NCBI GenBank assembly: GCA_900553555.1
Contig: USEG01000033.1
Location: forward strand, 1 to 8,355
Reading direction: 5' to 3'
DNA length: 8,355 nucleotides
Source of the DNA: an uncultured Clostridia bacterium
Lineage (GTDB): Bacteria; Bacillota; Clostridia; Christensenellales; Pumilibacteraceae
Made by a program: the position numbers and the translations under genes. Below are positions 1-5,238 of the stretch, piece by piece. The notes under the pieces were generated by a model. The model worked only from the letters and a program-made list of their open reading frames with translations, had not been told where the DNA came from and made no database searches. Within the stretch, counting starts at the first letter, position 1. Each line of letters begins with the position of its first letter.

Positions 1-758
1 TCCGCTTCCATAATAAGCATTGTAGCGCCCTTTGCCTGCCATTCCATCGTTGCTTGCGACACGGCTTCTTCGCAAAAAGCCTGTAAATTTATATCGACGG
101 TCGTGATAATATCCGCACCTTGTATGGGCGGCACATAATATCTTTCGCCGCTAGTAATTTCTCCGCCGCGATTGTCCGACTGCACAAGATACTGCCCGTC
201 GACGCCTTTTAGATATTTATCGTAATAGCCTTCCAGGCCGTTTTGCCCTTCGCCGTCTATATTGGTAAAACCTACCACCTGGGCAAGGTATTCCGGATGA
301 GGGTAACTGCGCGTATAGCCTACTGAAAAATATACGCCGGGTAAATTAAGCTCCATAAGAGCTTTTCCCGTCGCCTCGTCTACGCCGCGTTTTACTGTTA
401 TTTCGCTTACGCTGTGCCGCTCGATTTTTTGCAGCAGTTTATCGCGGTCGACGTTAAGTCGTTCGGATAAAACGTCCGCCACGTTACGGGCGTCTTTAAC
501 CGAACCGGGGCGCACATAAACGGTGTATACCGTCATGTTGCCTGCGATGACATTGCCGCTTTTATCGTAAATGACGCCGCGTTTGGCGTCAAGCGGCAAA
601 TCTCTGTACCACTGTTCGGCGGCGCGGGCAGAATATTGTCTTCCCGAAACTATCTGCACGCATGCAAGACGCCCGAACAATACAAAAAAGAAAAAGACTA
701 TTGAAATGACTAAAATCAATAATCTTTTTCTGGTAGTGATTAAACTATTACAATCCAA
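1..758 (-). CDS. Class B penicillin-binding protein (FtsI/SpoVD type), N-terminal part
   Basis: Membrane-anchored transpeptidase that cross-links septal or spore peptidoglycan. The gene runs off the left edge, leaving 252 residues. Visible parts are a basic stretch (TTRKR, about 8-12), one transmembrane segment (about 13-36), and the PBP dimerisation domain starting at RGVIYD (60-65). A conserved block follows (GVYFSVGYTRSYPHPEY, 141-157, then NGLEGYYD at 173-180), and the transpeptidase domain opens at VDINLQ (221-226). The catalytic SxxK lies beyond the edge. No ATG or GTG is available: the in-frame TGA of the preceding gene (768-770) limits the start to TTG at 758, or less likely ATT at 764. 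The ribosome binding site GGAGG (772-776) lies inside the end of the ftsL-like gene, implying coupled translation. Position after rsmH and ftsL fits ftsI, pbpB or spoVD. The PASTA domains that would mark SpoVD cannot be seen. Family sure, exact paralogue and start unsure. Confidence 0.9.
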   Translation of the reverse strand, partial: MDCNSLITTRKRLLILVISIVFFFFVLFGRLACVQIVSGRQYSARAAEQWYRDLPLDAKRGVIYDKSGNVIAGNMTVYTVYVRPGSVKDARNVADVLSERLNVDRDKLLQKIERHSVSEITVKRGVDEATGKALMELNLPGVYFSVGYTRSYPHPEYLAQVVGFTNIDGEGQNGLEGYYDKYLKGVDGQYLVQSDNRGGEITSGERYYVPPIQGADIITTVDINLQAFCEEAVSQATMEWQAKGATMLIMEA

Positions 759-767
759 TTTAATTTT

Positions 768-1388
768 TCAGCCTCCGAGAAGTTGACTTATAAAATCACA
801 AAAACGATCAAATGCGTTTGTACGTTCTTCATAAGTAACTTCGTCGCCGATGGGTATAAGCTCGATTTCCTGAGCGGCGCCGGCGCTCGTCATGCCCATG
901 CCTTCCGCCTTGGAGCCGACAACGTCTTCATCGGAGAGATAATCCATAGTATCTTGCTGTCCGAGAATGGTATTGTATGCCGTTCTTACGTCGTTTTCCA
1001 ATGCCGCTACTTCGGTTGTGCGGCTTGTGATGATAAGTCCCGTCGCAAGAACGATAAGCGCCATAACGAAAGCCACCGCGAGATAGGTTATCATGACGGC
1101 CTTAGTCTTGGCATCGACCACGCGAACAGCTTGCGCAGGCTTTTCGATCTCTTCGTTTTCGACAACTTTTCTCTCTTCCTTTTTGGAGACCTTGATTGTG
1201 GGCATAATGTCGCTGTTGTCCATTGCCGGTGTAATACGCTTTGTCACAACGGGGGCGTCCGCACGAAGAGGTTTTATGACGGGGTCTACATAAGCCGACG
1301 TATCTGTATTAAAATCGGTTTCTATAACAGTGTTCTGCTTTGTTTCAAAATCTCTGTCGCTTACGGCTGTTCTTCTCGTCGTTATCAT
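768..1388 (-). CDS. FtsL-like bitopic division protein
   Basis: Probable septum-assembly protein of the FtsL/DivIC kind, which joins FtsB/DivIC and recruits or activates septal peptidoglycan synthase. The assignment rests mainly on position (between rsmH and a class B PBP) and topology, because FtsL is poorly conserved. The 206-residue product has a charged N-terminal cytoplasmic part of about 97 residues, one hydrophobic segment (about 98-121, VMITYLAVAFVMALIVLATG), and a short outer segment starting TTEVAALENDVRTAY (124-138) that could begin a coiled coil. An acidic tail follows (about 150-206). It is longer than a typical FtsL of about 100-130 residues at both ends, and the coiled coil looks short. 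The ATG is preceded by GAGG about 8 nt upstream, and the gap after rsmH is 28 nt. It could instead be an unrelated membrane protein occupying the ftsL slot. Confidence 0.7.
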   Translation of the reverse strand: MITTRRTAVSDRDFETKQNTVIETDFNTDTSAYVDPVIKPLRADAPVVTKRITPAMDNSDIMPTIKVSKKEERKVVENEEIEKPAQAVRVVDAKTKAVMITYLAVAFVMALIVLATGLIITSRTTEVAALENDVRTAYNTILGQQDTMDYLSDEDVVGSKAEGMGMTSAGAAQEIELIPIGDEVTYEERTNAFDRFCDFISQLLGG

Positions 1389-1416
1389 GATATGTACCTC
1401 ACTAAAAATTTATTCT

Positions 1417-2349
1417 TTATTTTTTTGCCAGTTTCTCGGCTACCCGTAAGGTAGCGCTCGAACTGCGCGGGTTTTTGTCAAGTTCTTTTTCGCTCGGTCT
1501 GTACTTACCGATTATTTTGATGTCCGCCTTGTGACCGCATACGCACACCGGTAAAGTCTTATCGCAAATACAATCGGTGGCCATGAAGGCAAATTTGCGT
1601 TTAACTATTCTGTCTTCCAGCGAATGAAAAGAAATAATAGCTATCCGACCGCCTACATTGAGTTTGTTCACAATGTCTTCTATCAATTCGCCCAGTCCGC
1701 TCAGCTCATCGTTTACCGCGATGCGCAGCGCCTGGAATGTACGCTTTGCCGGATGTCCGTTTTTCATTGCCGCGCTGTCGACGCTGTGTTTTATTATGTC
1801 AACCAGCTCGAACGTAGTTTCTATTTCCTTCTTTTGACGAAAGGCGCAAATGTTTGCAGCTATGCGCTTGGCAAATTTTTCTTCGCCGTAATCGAATATC
1901 ACGTCGGCAATTTTTTCCTGAGGCCAGCTGTTGACTATATCTTTTGCCGACAGTTTTTGCTCTCTGTCCATTCGCATGTCCAACGGGGCGTCCTGCTGAA
2001 AAGTAAAGCCCCTTTCCACACTACTTATCTGATGGGAAGAGATGCCTAGGTCAAGTAGCGCGCCGTCGATTTTCTTAACTCCGAGTTTGGCGATGATATG
2101 CGAAAAATCTTTGAAGTTGCTCTTGACAATGGTCAGATGATCGGCAAACGGCGAATCGGCAAAACGCTGCCGGCAATACTCGATAGCGTCATCGTCTCGG
2201 TCAACCGCTATGACTCTTCCGCCGCGGGACAAAATTCCCGCCGTATGAGAGCCGCCTCCCAAAGTTCCGTCAAAATATATGCCGTCGTCCTTTACCTGTA
2301 AGGCTTCCATGCATTCGTCGAACATTACCGGAATATGATATGGTTCCAT
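1417..2349 (-). CDS. rsmH: 16S rRNA (cytosine(1402)-N(4))-methyltransferase RsmH
   Basis: Methylates N4 of C1402 in the decoding centre of 16S rRNA using S-adenosylmethionine, in the cytoplasm. The 310 residues match the usual family length. The SAM-binding motif I is DGTLGGGSH (27-35), with an acidic residue at D50 ending the next strand (VIAVD). Other family blocks are ALLDLGISS (97-105), HPAKRTFQALRI (199-210) and IISFHSLEDRIVKR (238-251). The C-terminal part has four cysteines in CICDKTLPVCVCG (260-272), a pattern common in Firmicutes homologues that may bind metal. The ATG has GGAGA about 7 nt upstream. The gene starts 18 nt after the mraZ stop and is co-transcribed with it in the standard dcw order. 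Nothing in it looks abnormal. Confidence 0.97.
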   Translation of the reverse strand: MEPYHIPVMFDECMEALQVKDDGIYFDGTLGGGSHTAGILSRGGRVIAVDRDDDAIEYCRQRFADSPFADHLTIVKSNFKDFSHIIAKLGVKKIDGALLDLGISSHQISSVERGFTFQQDAPLDMRMDREQKLSAKDIVNSWPQEKIADVIFDYGEEKFAKRIAANICAFRQKKEIETTFELVDIIKHSVDSAAMKNGHPAKRTFQALRIAVNDELSGLGELIEDIVNKLNVGGRIAIISFHSLEDRIVKRKFAFMATDCICDKTLPVCVCGHKADIKIIGKYRPSEKELDKNPRSSSATLRVAEKLAKK

Positions 2350-2367
2350 AATTTTCTCCGTGCAATA

Positions 2368-2781
2368 TTATTTATTTTTCTCGGACTTGGCCTTTTGACG
2401 TTTATTCCACTCTTCGGCGCTCCAGATTTCCACCTTGTCGTAAACACCTATAGTGACGATATCTTTTTTAAGACGGGCGTAGTCCACCAGATCTTTTTCG
2501 ATCTTTACACGGCCCTGCTTGTCCTCCTCGGCGTTTTGCGTATTGGATGTCAAGTCGCGCAGCAAATCCATTTCGTCCTCGTCGGTAACGGTGCCGTCGA
2601 TTATCTTCTCGAACTTTGCCTTTATAACTTCGCTTGCTCGTTCGCTGGAATAAACGACCAGACACGGACTTGTCCCTTTCATTATTACAGGATTGGCGCC
2701 AAGTGCGTCTTTGAGTTTTGCCGGGATGCGAATACGTTTTTTCTCATCCATCTGATGCTCGTATTTACCAAACAGCAGCAC
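2368..2781 (-). CDS. mraZ: Transcriptional regulator MraZ
   Basis: DNA-binding regulator that in studied species forms a ring-shaped oligomer, binds direct repeats upstream of its own gene and controls the dcw operon. The 137 residues hold two AbrB-like half-domains. The first has the DEKKRIRIPAK motif (12-22) and the second DKQGRVKIEK (87-96), followed by IGVYDKVEIWSAEEW (111-125). The family motif is usually DxKGR; here the glycine of the first copy is lysine, while the second copy is intact. The tail is lysine-rich. The start is GTG, chosen because a perfect AGGAGGTGA (2788-2796) lies 9 nt upstream and the N-terminus (LLFGKYEHQMD) aligns with the family. It is the first gene of the division operon and is likely autoregulated through the repeats at 2838-2866. 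Confidence 0.96.
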   Translation of the reverse strand: MLLFGKYEHQMDEKKRIRIPAKLKDALGANPVIMKGTSPCLVVYSSERASEVIKAKFEKIIDGTVTDEDEMDLLRDLTSNTQNAEEDKQGRVKIEKDLVDYARLKKDIVTIGVYDKVEIWSAEEWNKRQKAKSEKNK

Positions 2782-2787
2782 TTATCG

Positions 2788-2796
2788 TCACCTCCT
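2788..2796 (-). promoter_or_regulatory. Strong ribosome binding site of mraZ
   Basis: AGGAGGTGA is fully complementary to the usual 3' end of 16S rRNA and sits 9 nt before a GTG codon. It decides the non-ATG start of mraZ. Confidence 0.9.
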
Positions 2797-2811
2797 GTGT
2801 TAAGTATATTT

Positions 2812-2840
2812 ATTGTAACACACAAAAAGTGTCTTGTCAA
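2812..2840 (-). promoter_or_regulatory. Sigma-A type promoter of the mraZ-dcw operon
   Basis: On the minus strand a perfect -35 box TTGACA (2835-2840) is followed after exactly 17 nt by TACAAT (2812-2817), which differs from TATAAT in one position. Transcription should begin near 2805, leaving a leader of about 24 nt with the mraZ ribosome binding site. The -35 box overlaps the last of three 10-bp repeats, so a bound repressor would occlude RNA polymerase. This is the only strong promoter seen ahead of mraZ, rsmH, the ftsL-like gene and the PBP gene. Confidence 0.88.
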
Positions 2841-2866
2841 CCATTTTTGACCCTTTTTGACCCTTT
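2838..2866 (-). promoter_or_regulatory. Probable MraZ operator: three direct repeats at 10-bp spacing
   Basis: The minus strand reads AAAGGGTCAA, then AAAGGGTCAA, then AAATGGTTGA, with the cores GGGTCA, GGGTCA and TGGTTG beginning at 2863, 2853 and 2843. The period is exactly one helical turn. Known MraZ sites are G-rich direct repeats (TGGGN in Escherichia coli, AAAGTG-like in mollicutes) with a 10-bp period, matching a ring of MraZ subunits on one DNA face. The core here differs, but its position directly before mraZ and over the -35 box fits autorepression. That MraZ binds here is inferred. Confidence 0.8.
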
Positions 2867-3039
2867 TATTATTTTTTTTAACCACTGGATATTCATAACT
2901 AACCCTTTTGGCCACGGCCTGTCATCGCAAAAACCACGTTTTATCACATAATAAGCCAAGATTTTGGCTGTATAGTCTTATACCGCATCGTTTTTGTCGG
3001 CACTATTATTGTTTTAAGTTACAGCAAAGCAAATATTTC

Positions 3040-3089
3040 GTCCCTTTTTGACCACCATATCTGTGACCCTTCCTGACCACCATATCCGC
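3040..3089 (-). repeat. Two 25-bp direct repeats with MraZ-box-like cores
   Basis: Two adjacent copies of about 25 bp share the exact 13-mer TGACCACCATATC on the plus strand (3049-3061 and 3074-3086). Most of the adjoining CCCTT-rich part is also shared. On the minus strand each copy contains TGGTCA and, exactly 10 bp later, GGGTCA or GGGACG. The core starts are 3079, 3069, 3054 and 3044. The core and 10-bp step match the promoter-proximal repeats, so a second MraZ binding cluster is a reasonable inference. Confidence 0.7.
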
Positions 3090-3120
3090 AACACCTTCTT
3101 TACTGCTTAAACGCTTTATT

Positions 3121-3147
3121 AAAAAAGCTCCCCGTAAAGGAGAGCTT
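3121..3147 (-). terminator. Intrinsic terminator after the phosphoesterase gene
   Basis: On the minus strand AAGCTCTCC pairs with GGGGAGCTT (one G-T pair) around a TTTAC loop and runs into TTTTTT. It lies about 113 nt after the phosphoesterase stop and separates that gene from the dcw operon. There is no T-run in the plus direction, so it acts on one strand only. Confidence 0.85.
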
Positions 3148-3260
3148 GACTATCTTTATTATACTATTATTAAAATCCGGGTTTATAGGCGCATATCCAA
3201 TAAGTCACATCACGCACATTCTCATTTCGCACACAAATTTGCCGTAGCGAGAAGTTGCGG

Positions 3261-3953
3261 TCACAAAATTCTTATAAGCTTGTTGTCGACAAGATCGCAA
3301 GAAGTCAGGTAATAGGAAATACCGTTTTTTTGCATATATTTTACAGCCCGTACAGATTTTCCGTGAAGATGGCCGTAAACCACGGAATCAACGGAATACT
3401 CTTCAAACAAACATGTCATGGGCGTGCCATCCAGCCTGCAGCCAAAGGGCGGATAATGTACCATCGCGATAATTTTATCTCCCGGCTGCTGCAGCTTTTT
3501 TGCACAATCGAGCGACATTCTCATGCGGATAAGTTCGCGTGCATATATTTTTTTATCGGCGTCCGTTTCACATTCCTCAATAGGCGTCCAGCCGCGGCTG
3601 CCGCAAAAAACCACGTTTTCTATCCTCACCGCGTCGTTTTGGAGCGCATACATCCCCGGCGGCAGCATGGTCCTTACCGCCGATATCGACGACCACCAAT
3701 AATCGTGATTGCCGCGTATAAATATTTTTTTCCCTTTAAAGGATGATATATAATTGATATCCGGGACCACTTCCTGCAGTTTCATTGCCCAACTGATATC
3801 GCCGGCAATAAGCACTATGTCGCCATCGTCGACGTTTTCTTTCCATGACTGCTCTATCTGCGTCAAATAATCATCCCAAACCTCGCCGAAAATATTCATG
3901 GGTTTGGGATTGTTGATGGACAAATGCAAATCGCTTATAGCAAAGACTTTCAT
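3261..3953 (-). CDS. Calcineurin-like metallophosphoesterase
   Basis: Predicted cytoplasmic hydrolase with a two-metal phosphoesterase centre; the substrate is not known. Numbered from the ATG at 3953 (230 residues), the ordered motifs are DLHL (8-11), GDISW (51-55), GNHDYW (81-86), HYPPFG (166-171) and GHLHG (194-198). These give every expected metal ligand: D8, H10, D52, N82, H166, H195 and H197, with H83 as the catalytic histidine of GNHD. The family resembles a group of small bacterial proteins once called predicted phosphohydrolases (COG1768-like). A TTG six bases upstream (3959) is in frame, but it lies directly after the -10 box and before the expected transcription start, so the ATG is chosen. 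No normal ribosome binding site precedes it. It appears to be its own transcription unit, with a promoter at 3960-3988 and a terminator at 3121-3147. No signal peptide or membrane segment is seen. Confidence 0.93.
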   Translation of the reverse strand: MKVFAISDLHLSINNPKPMNIFGEVWDDYLTQIEQSWKENVDDGDIVLIAGDISWAMKLQEVVPDINYISSFKGKKIFIRGNHDYWWSSISAVRTMLPPGMYALQNDAVRIENVVFCGSRGWTPIEECETDADKKIYARELIRMRMSLDCAKKLQQPGDKIIAMVHYPPFGCRLDGTPMTCLFEEYSVDSVVYGHLHGKSVRAVKYMQKNGISYYLTSCDLVDNKLIRIL

Positions 3954-3959
3954 GGTCAA

Positions 3960-3988
3960 ATTATATCATAATATCCTTTGTTTTGCAA
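3960..3988 (-). promoter_or_regulatory. Sigma-A type promoter of the phosphoesterase gene
   Basis: The minus strand shows TTGCAA (3983-3988), a 17-nt spacer, then a perfect TATAAT (3960-3965). Only six bases (TTGACC) separate the -10 box from the ATG at 3953, so transcription should start at or within a base or two of the start codon, giving a leaderless mRNA. The -35 box matches 4 of 6 consensus positions. Confidence 0.72.
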
Positions 3989-4003
3989 TTAATTTAAGCT
4001 GAT

Positions 4004-4597
4004 TCATGCAAACGGCGGCGTATTAAAAAGTGCGGCGCACTCGTCCTCCTCGGCGGTGCAATGGGGATATACGCAGTCTCCGTAAACAGGCAGAACTATA
4101 TCGCTTTTTACCGTAAGCGCCGTAATTATCGCAATGCAGCACGAAAAACTTGCTCCCGCCGCCGTCAATGTGCCTTGCTTTCCCACAAGTCTGCCCGTTA
4201 TCTCCACTGAATACGGCTGATTGACGGGGGGATTTTTTAATACTACCGAAACCGGCTGACTTATATTTCCGAGAGCATAATACGAACGGTTTTGCGCGTC
4301 GGTAAAAGTTATGCTGACGGGAAACAGCGCGTTGTAGCTTATCCGCAGTCTGCCGGCATCGGCGGAAGACACAGTCATGTTCTGTGCGGTCACGCCGCCC
4401 GTTCCCTCAACGGCAACAAAATTATACGGCGCCGTCGGTGCGCTGCCCTCCGAAAACGCCACGGGAATATTGTCTTCGCGCACGCCGCTGAAAAAACATT
4501 TGCACCCGTCCAACACTTTATCCACTCGTATGCAGACTTTTTCGCAAAGCCCGCACAGCGCATTGCCGTTGATTCTTCCGACATTGATATTATTCAT
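4004..4597 (-). CDS. Cysteine-rich protein of unknown function
   Basis: Not assigned to a named family. The 197-residue product has ten cysteines in two end clusters. The N-terminal cluster is C15, C18, C22, C32 and C34, within LCEKVCIRVDKVLDGCKC; the C-terminal one is C153, C154, C175, C180 and C187, around PVYGDCVYPHC. The middle (about 55-165) is rich in T, V, S and G and looks like beta-sandwich material. No signal peptide or clear membrane helix is present. The CIxVDKVxDxC pattern recalls uncharacterised clostridial proteins, some linked to spore coats, but this is a recollection and not a match I can test. The ATG has a strong GGGAGG 5 nt upstream, buried in the hairpin at 4602-4629. 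It follows engB by 41 nt with no visible promoter of its own, so it probably depends on read-through. It is a real gene by its ribosome binding site, composition and spacing. Confidence 0.82.
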   Translation of the reverse strand: MNNINVGRINGNALCGLCEKVCIRVDKVLDGCKCFFSGVREDNIPVAFSEGSAPTAPYNFVAVEGTGGVTAQNMTVSSADAGRLRISYNALFPVSITFTDAQNRSYYALGNISQPVSVVLKNPPVNQPYSVEITGRLVGKQGTLTAAGASFSCCIAIITALTVKSDIVLPVYGDCVYPHCTAEEDECAALFNTPPFA

Positions 4598-4601
4598 AAA
4601 A

Positions 4602-4629
4602 GCCTCCCGTAAATTTTATTACGGAAGGC
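4602..4629 (-). promoter_or_regulatory. Hairpin enclosing the ribosome binding site of the cysteine-rich gene
   Basis: On the minus strand GCCTTCCGTAA pairs with TTACGGGAGGC over 11 bp (one T-G pair), with a 6-nt loop, and TTTT follows directly before the ATG at 4597. The 3' arm contains GGGAGG, the ribosome binding site of the downstream gene. The hairpin starts 9 nt after the engB stop. It may act as a weak terminator, as a translational lock, or as both. The T-run is only four long, so full termination is not expected. Confidence 0.75.
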
Positions 4630-4638
4630 CCCGAGATG

Positions 4639-5238
4639 TTACTGTATTTCCAAAATTTCGTCCAGGCGGGCAAAAACGGCCTGTTTTCCCTGTCCGCTTA
4701 CCGCCGACACGGGTATGACATTGCCCACGCCTATTTTAAGCGCCGTGGCTATCGTCTGCATATTTCTGCCGCGCTGGGCGCCGGATAATTTGTCGCACTT
4801 TGTCGCTATAACTGTAAACGGGATATTGTAAAAATACAGGTAGTTCACCGCTTGTTTGTCAAGTATAGTAGGTTCTATACGACAATCCACCAAGACAAAC
4901 GCGTGTTTCAGTTTTTGGCTGGTTTCGACATATCCGCCCAGCAAAGAGTCCCATTTTTCCTTCTCTTTCTTGCTTACTTTGGCATATCCGTAACCGGGGA
5001 GATCGACAAACATAAATCTTCCGCCGTCTATTTCGAAAAGATTTATAAGCCGCGTCCTTCCGGGAGTGGAAGAAGTTTTTGCCAATTTACGTCTGTCCGT
5101 CAAAAAATTGATAAAAGAAGATTTCCCTACGTTTGACCTGCCCAAAAGACATATTTCGGGACAATCGTATGACTGCGAAAACTCGTGATAAATGTTTATA
5201 TCCGCAATACTTGTAATAAATTTTGCGTTTTTAATCAT
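4639..5238 (-). CDS. engB: Ribosome biogenesis GTPase EngB (YsxC/YihA)
   Basis: GTPase of the TrmE-Era-EngA-EngB-Septin group, needed in bacteria such as Bacillus subtilis for late assembly of the large ribosomal subunit. The 199 residues match the family length. All nucleotide-binding motifs are present: G1 GRSNVGKSS (33-41), G2 around TPGRT (58-62), G3 DLPGYGYA (79-86), G4 TKCDK (146-150) and G5 SAVSGQGK (178-185). The ATG overlaps the lon stop as ATGA, and AAAAGG lies 7 nt upstream inside lon, so the two are translationally coupled. The lon-engB pair is the standard arrangement in Firmicutes. The stop is followed at once by the hairpin at 4602-4629. Confidence 0.97.
   Translation of the reverse strand: MIKNAKFITSIADINIYHEFSQSYDCPEICLLGRSNVGKSSFINFLTDRRKLAKTSSTPGRTRLINLFEIDGGRFMFVDLPGYGYAKVSKKEKEKWDSLLGGYVETSQKLKHAFVLVDCRIEPTILDKQAVNYLYFYNIPFTVIATKCDKLSGAQRGRNMQTIATALKIGVGNVIPVSAVSGQGKQAVFARLDEILEIQ

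Larger units (their letters stand above)
2782..3260. other. 479-bp intergenic region between the phosphoesterase gene and mraZ
   Basis: No convincing gene is found on either strand. From the mraZ side it holds the ribosome binding site, the promoter, the triple operator, an AT-rich stretch (about 2865-2880) and scattered single GGGTTA or TGGTT cores at 2905, 2884 and 2936. A short 6-bp stem lies at 2953-2968, the distal 25-bp repeats at 3040-3089 and the phosphoesterase terminator at 3121-3147. The remaining 3148-3260 is the 3' untranslated part of the phosphoesterase transcript and shows no clear structure. Confidence 0.75.

Noticed and set aside
783..1454. Long plus-strand open frame (223 codons) opposite the ftsL-like gene.
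   Set aside because: It is a shadow of the minus-strand gene: its product matches no family, it is poorly placed against flanking genes and it has no ribosome binding site.
2685..2915. Open frame of 76 codons on the minus strand overlapping the mraZ start and promoter.
   Set aside because: It crosses the promoter and operator and overlaps mraZ in another frame. The product is not recognisable and it lacks a good ribosome binding site.
2953..2968. Short inverted repeat AGCCAA-GATT-TTGGCT upstream of mraZ.
   Set aside because: A 6-bp stem without a T-run or conserved context is expected by chance in a region of this length.
2990..3030. Possible second mraZ promoter: TTGCTT, a 16-nt spacer and AATAAT on the minus strand.
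   Set aside because: The -35 box matches only 3 of 6 positions, and the promoter at 2812-2840 is far better.
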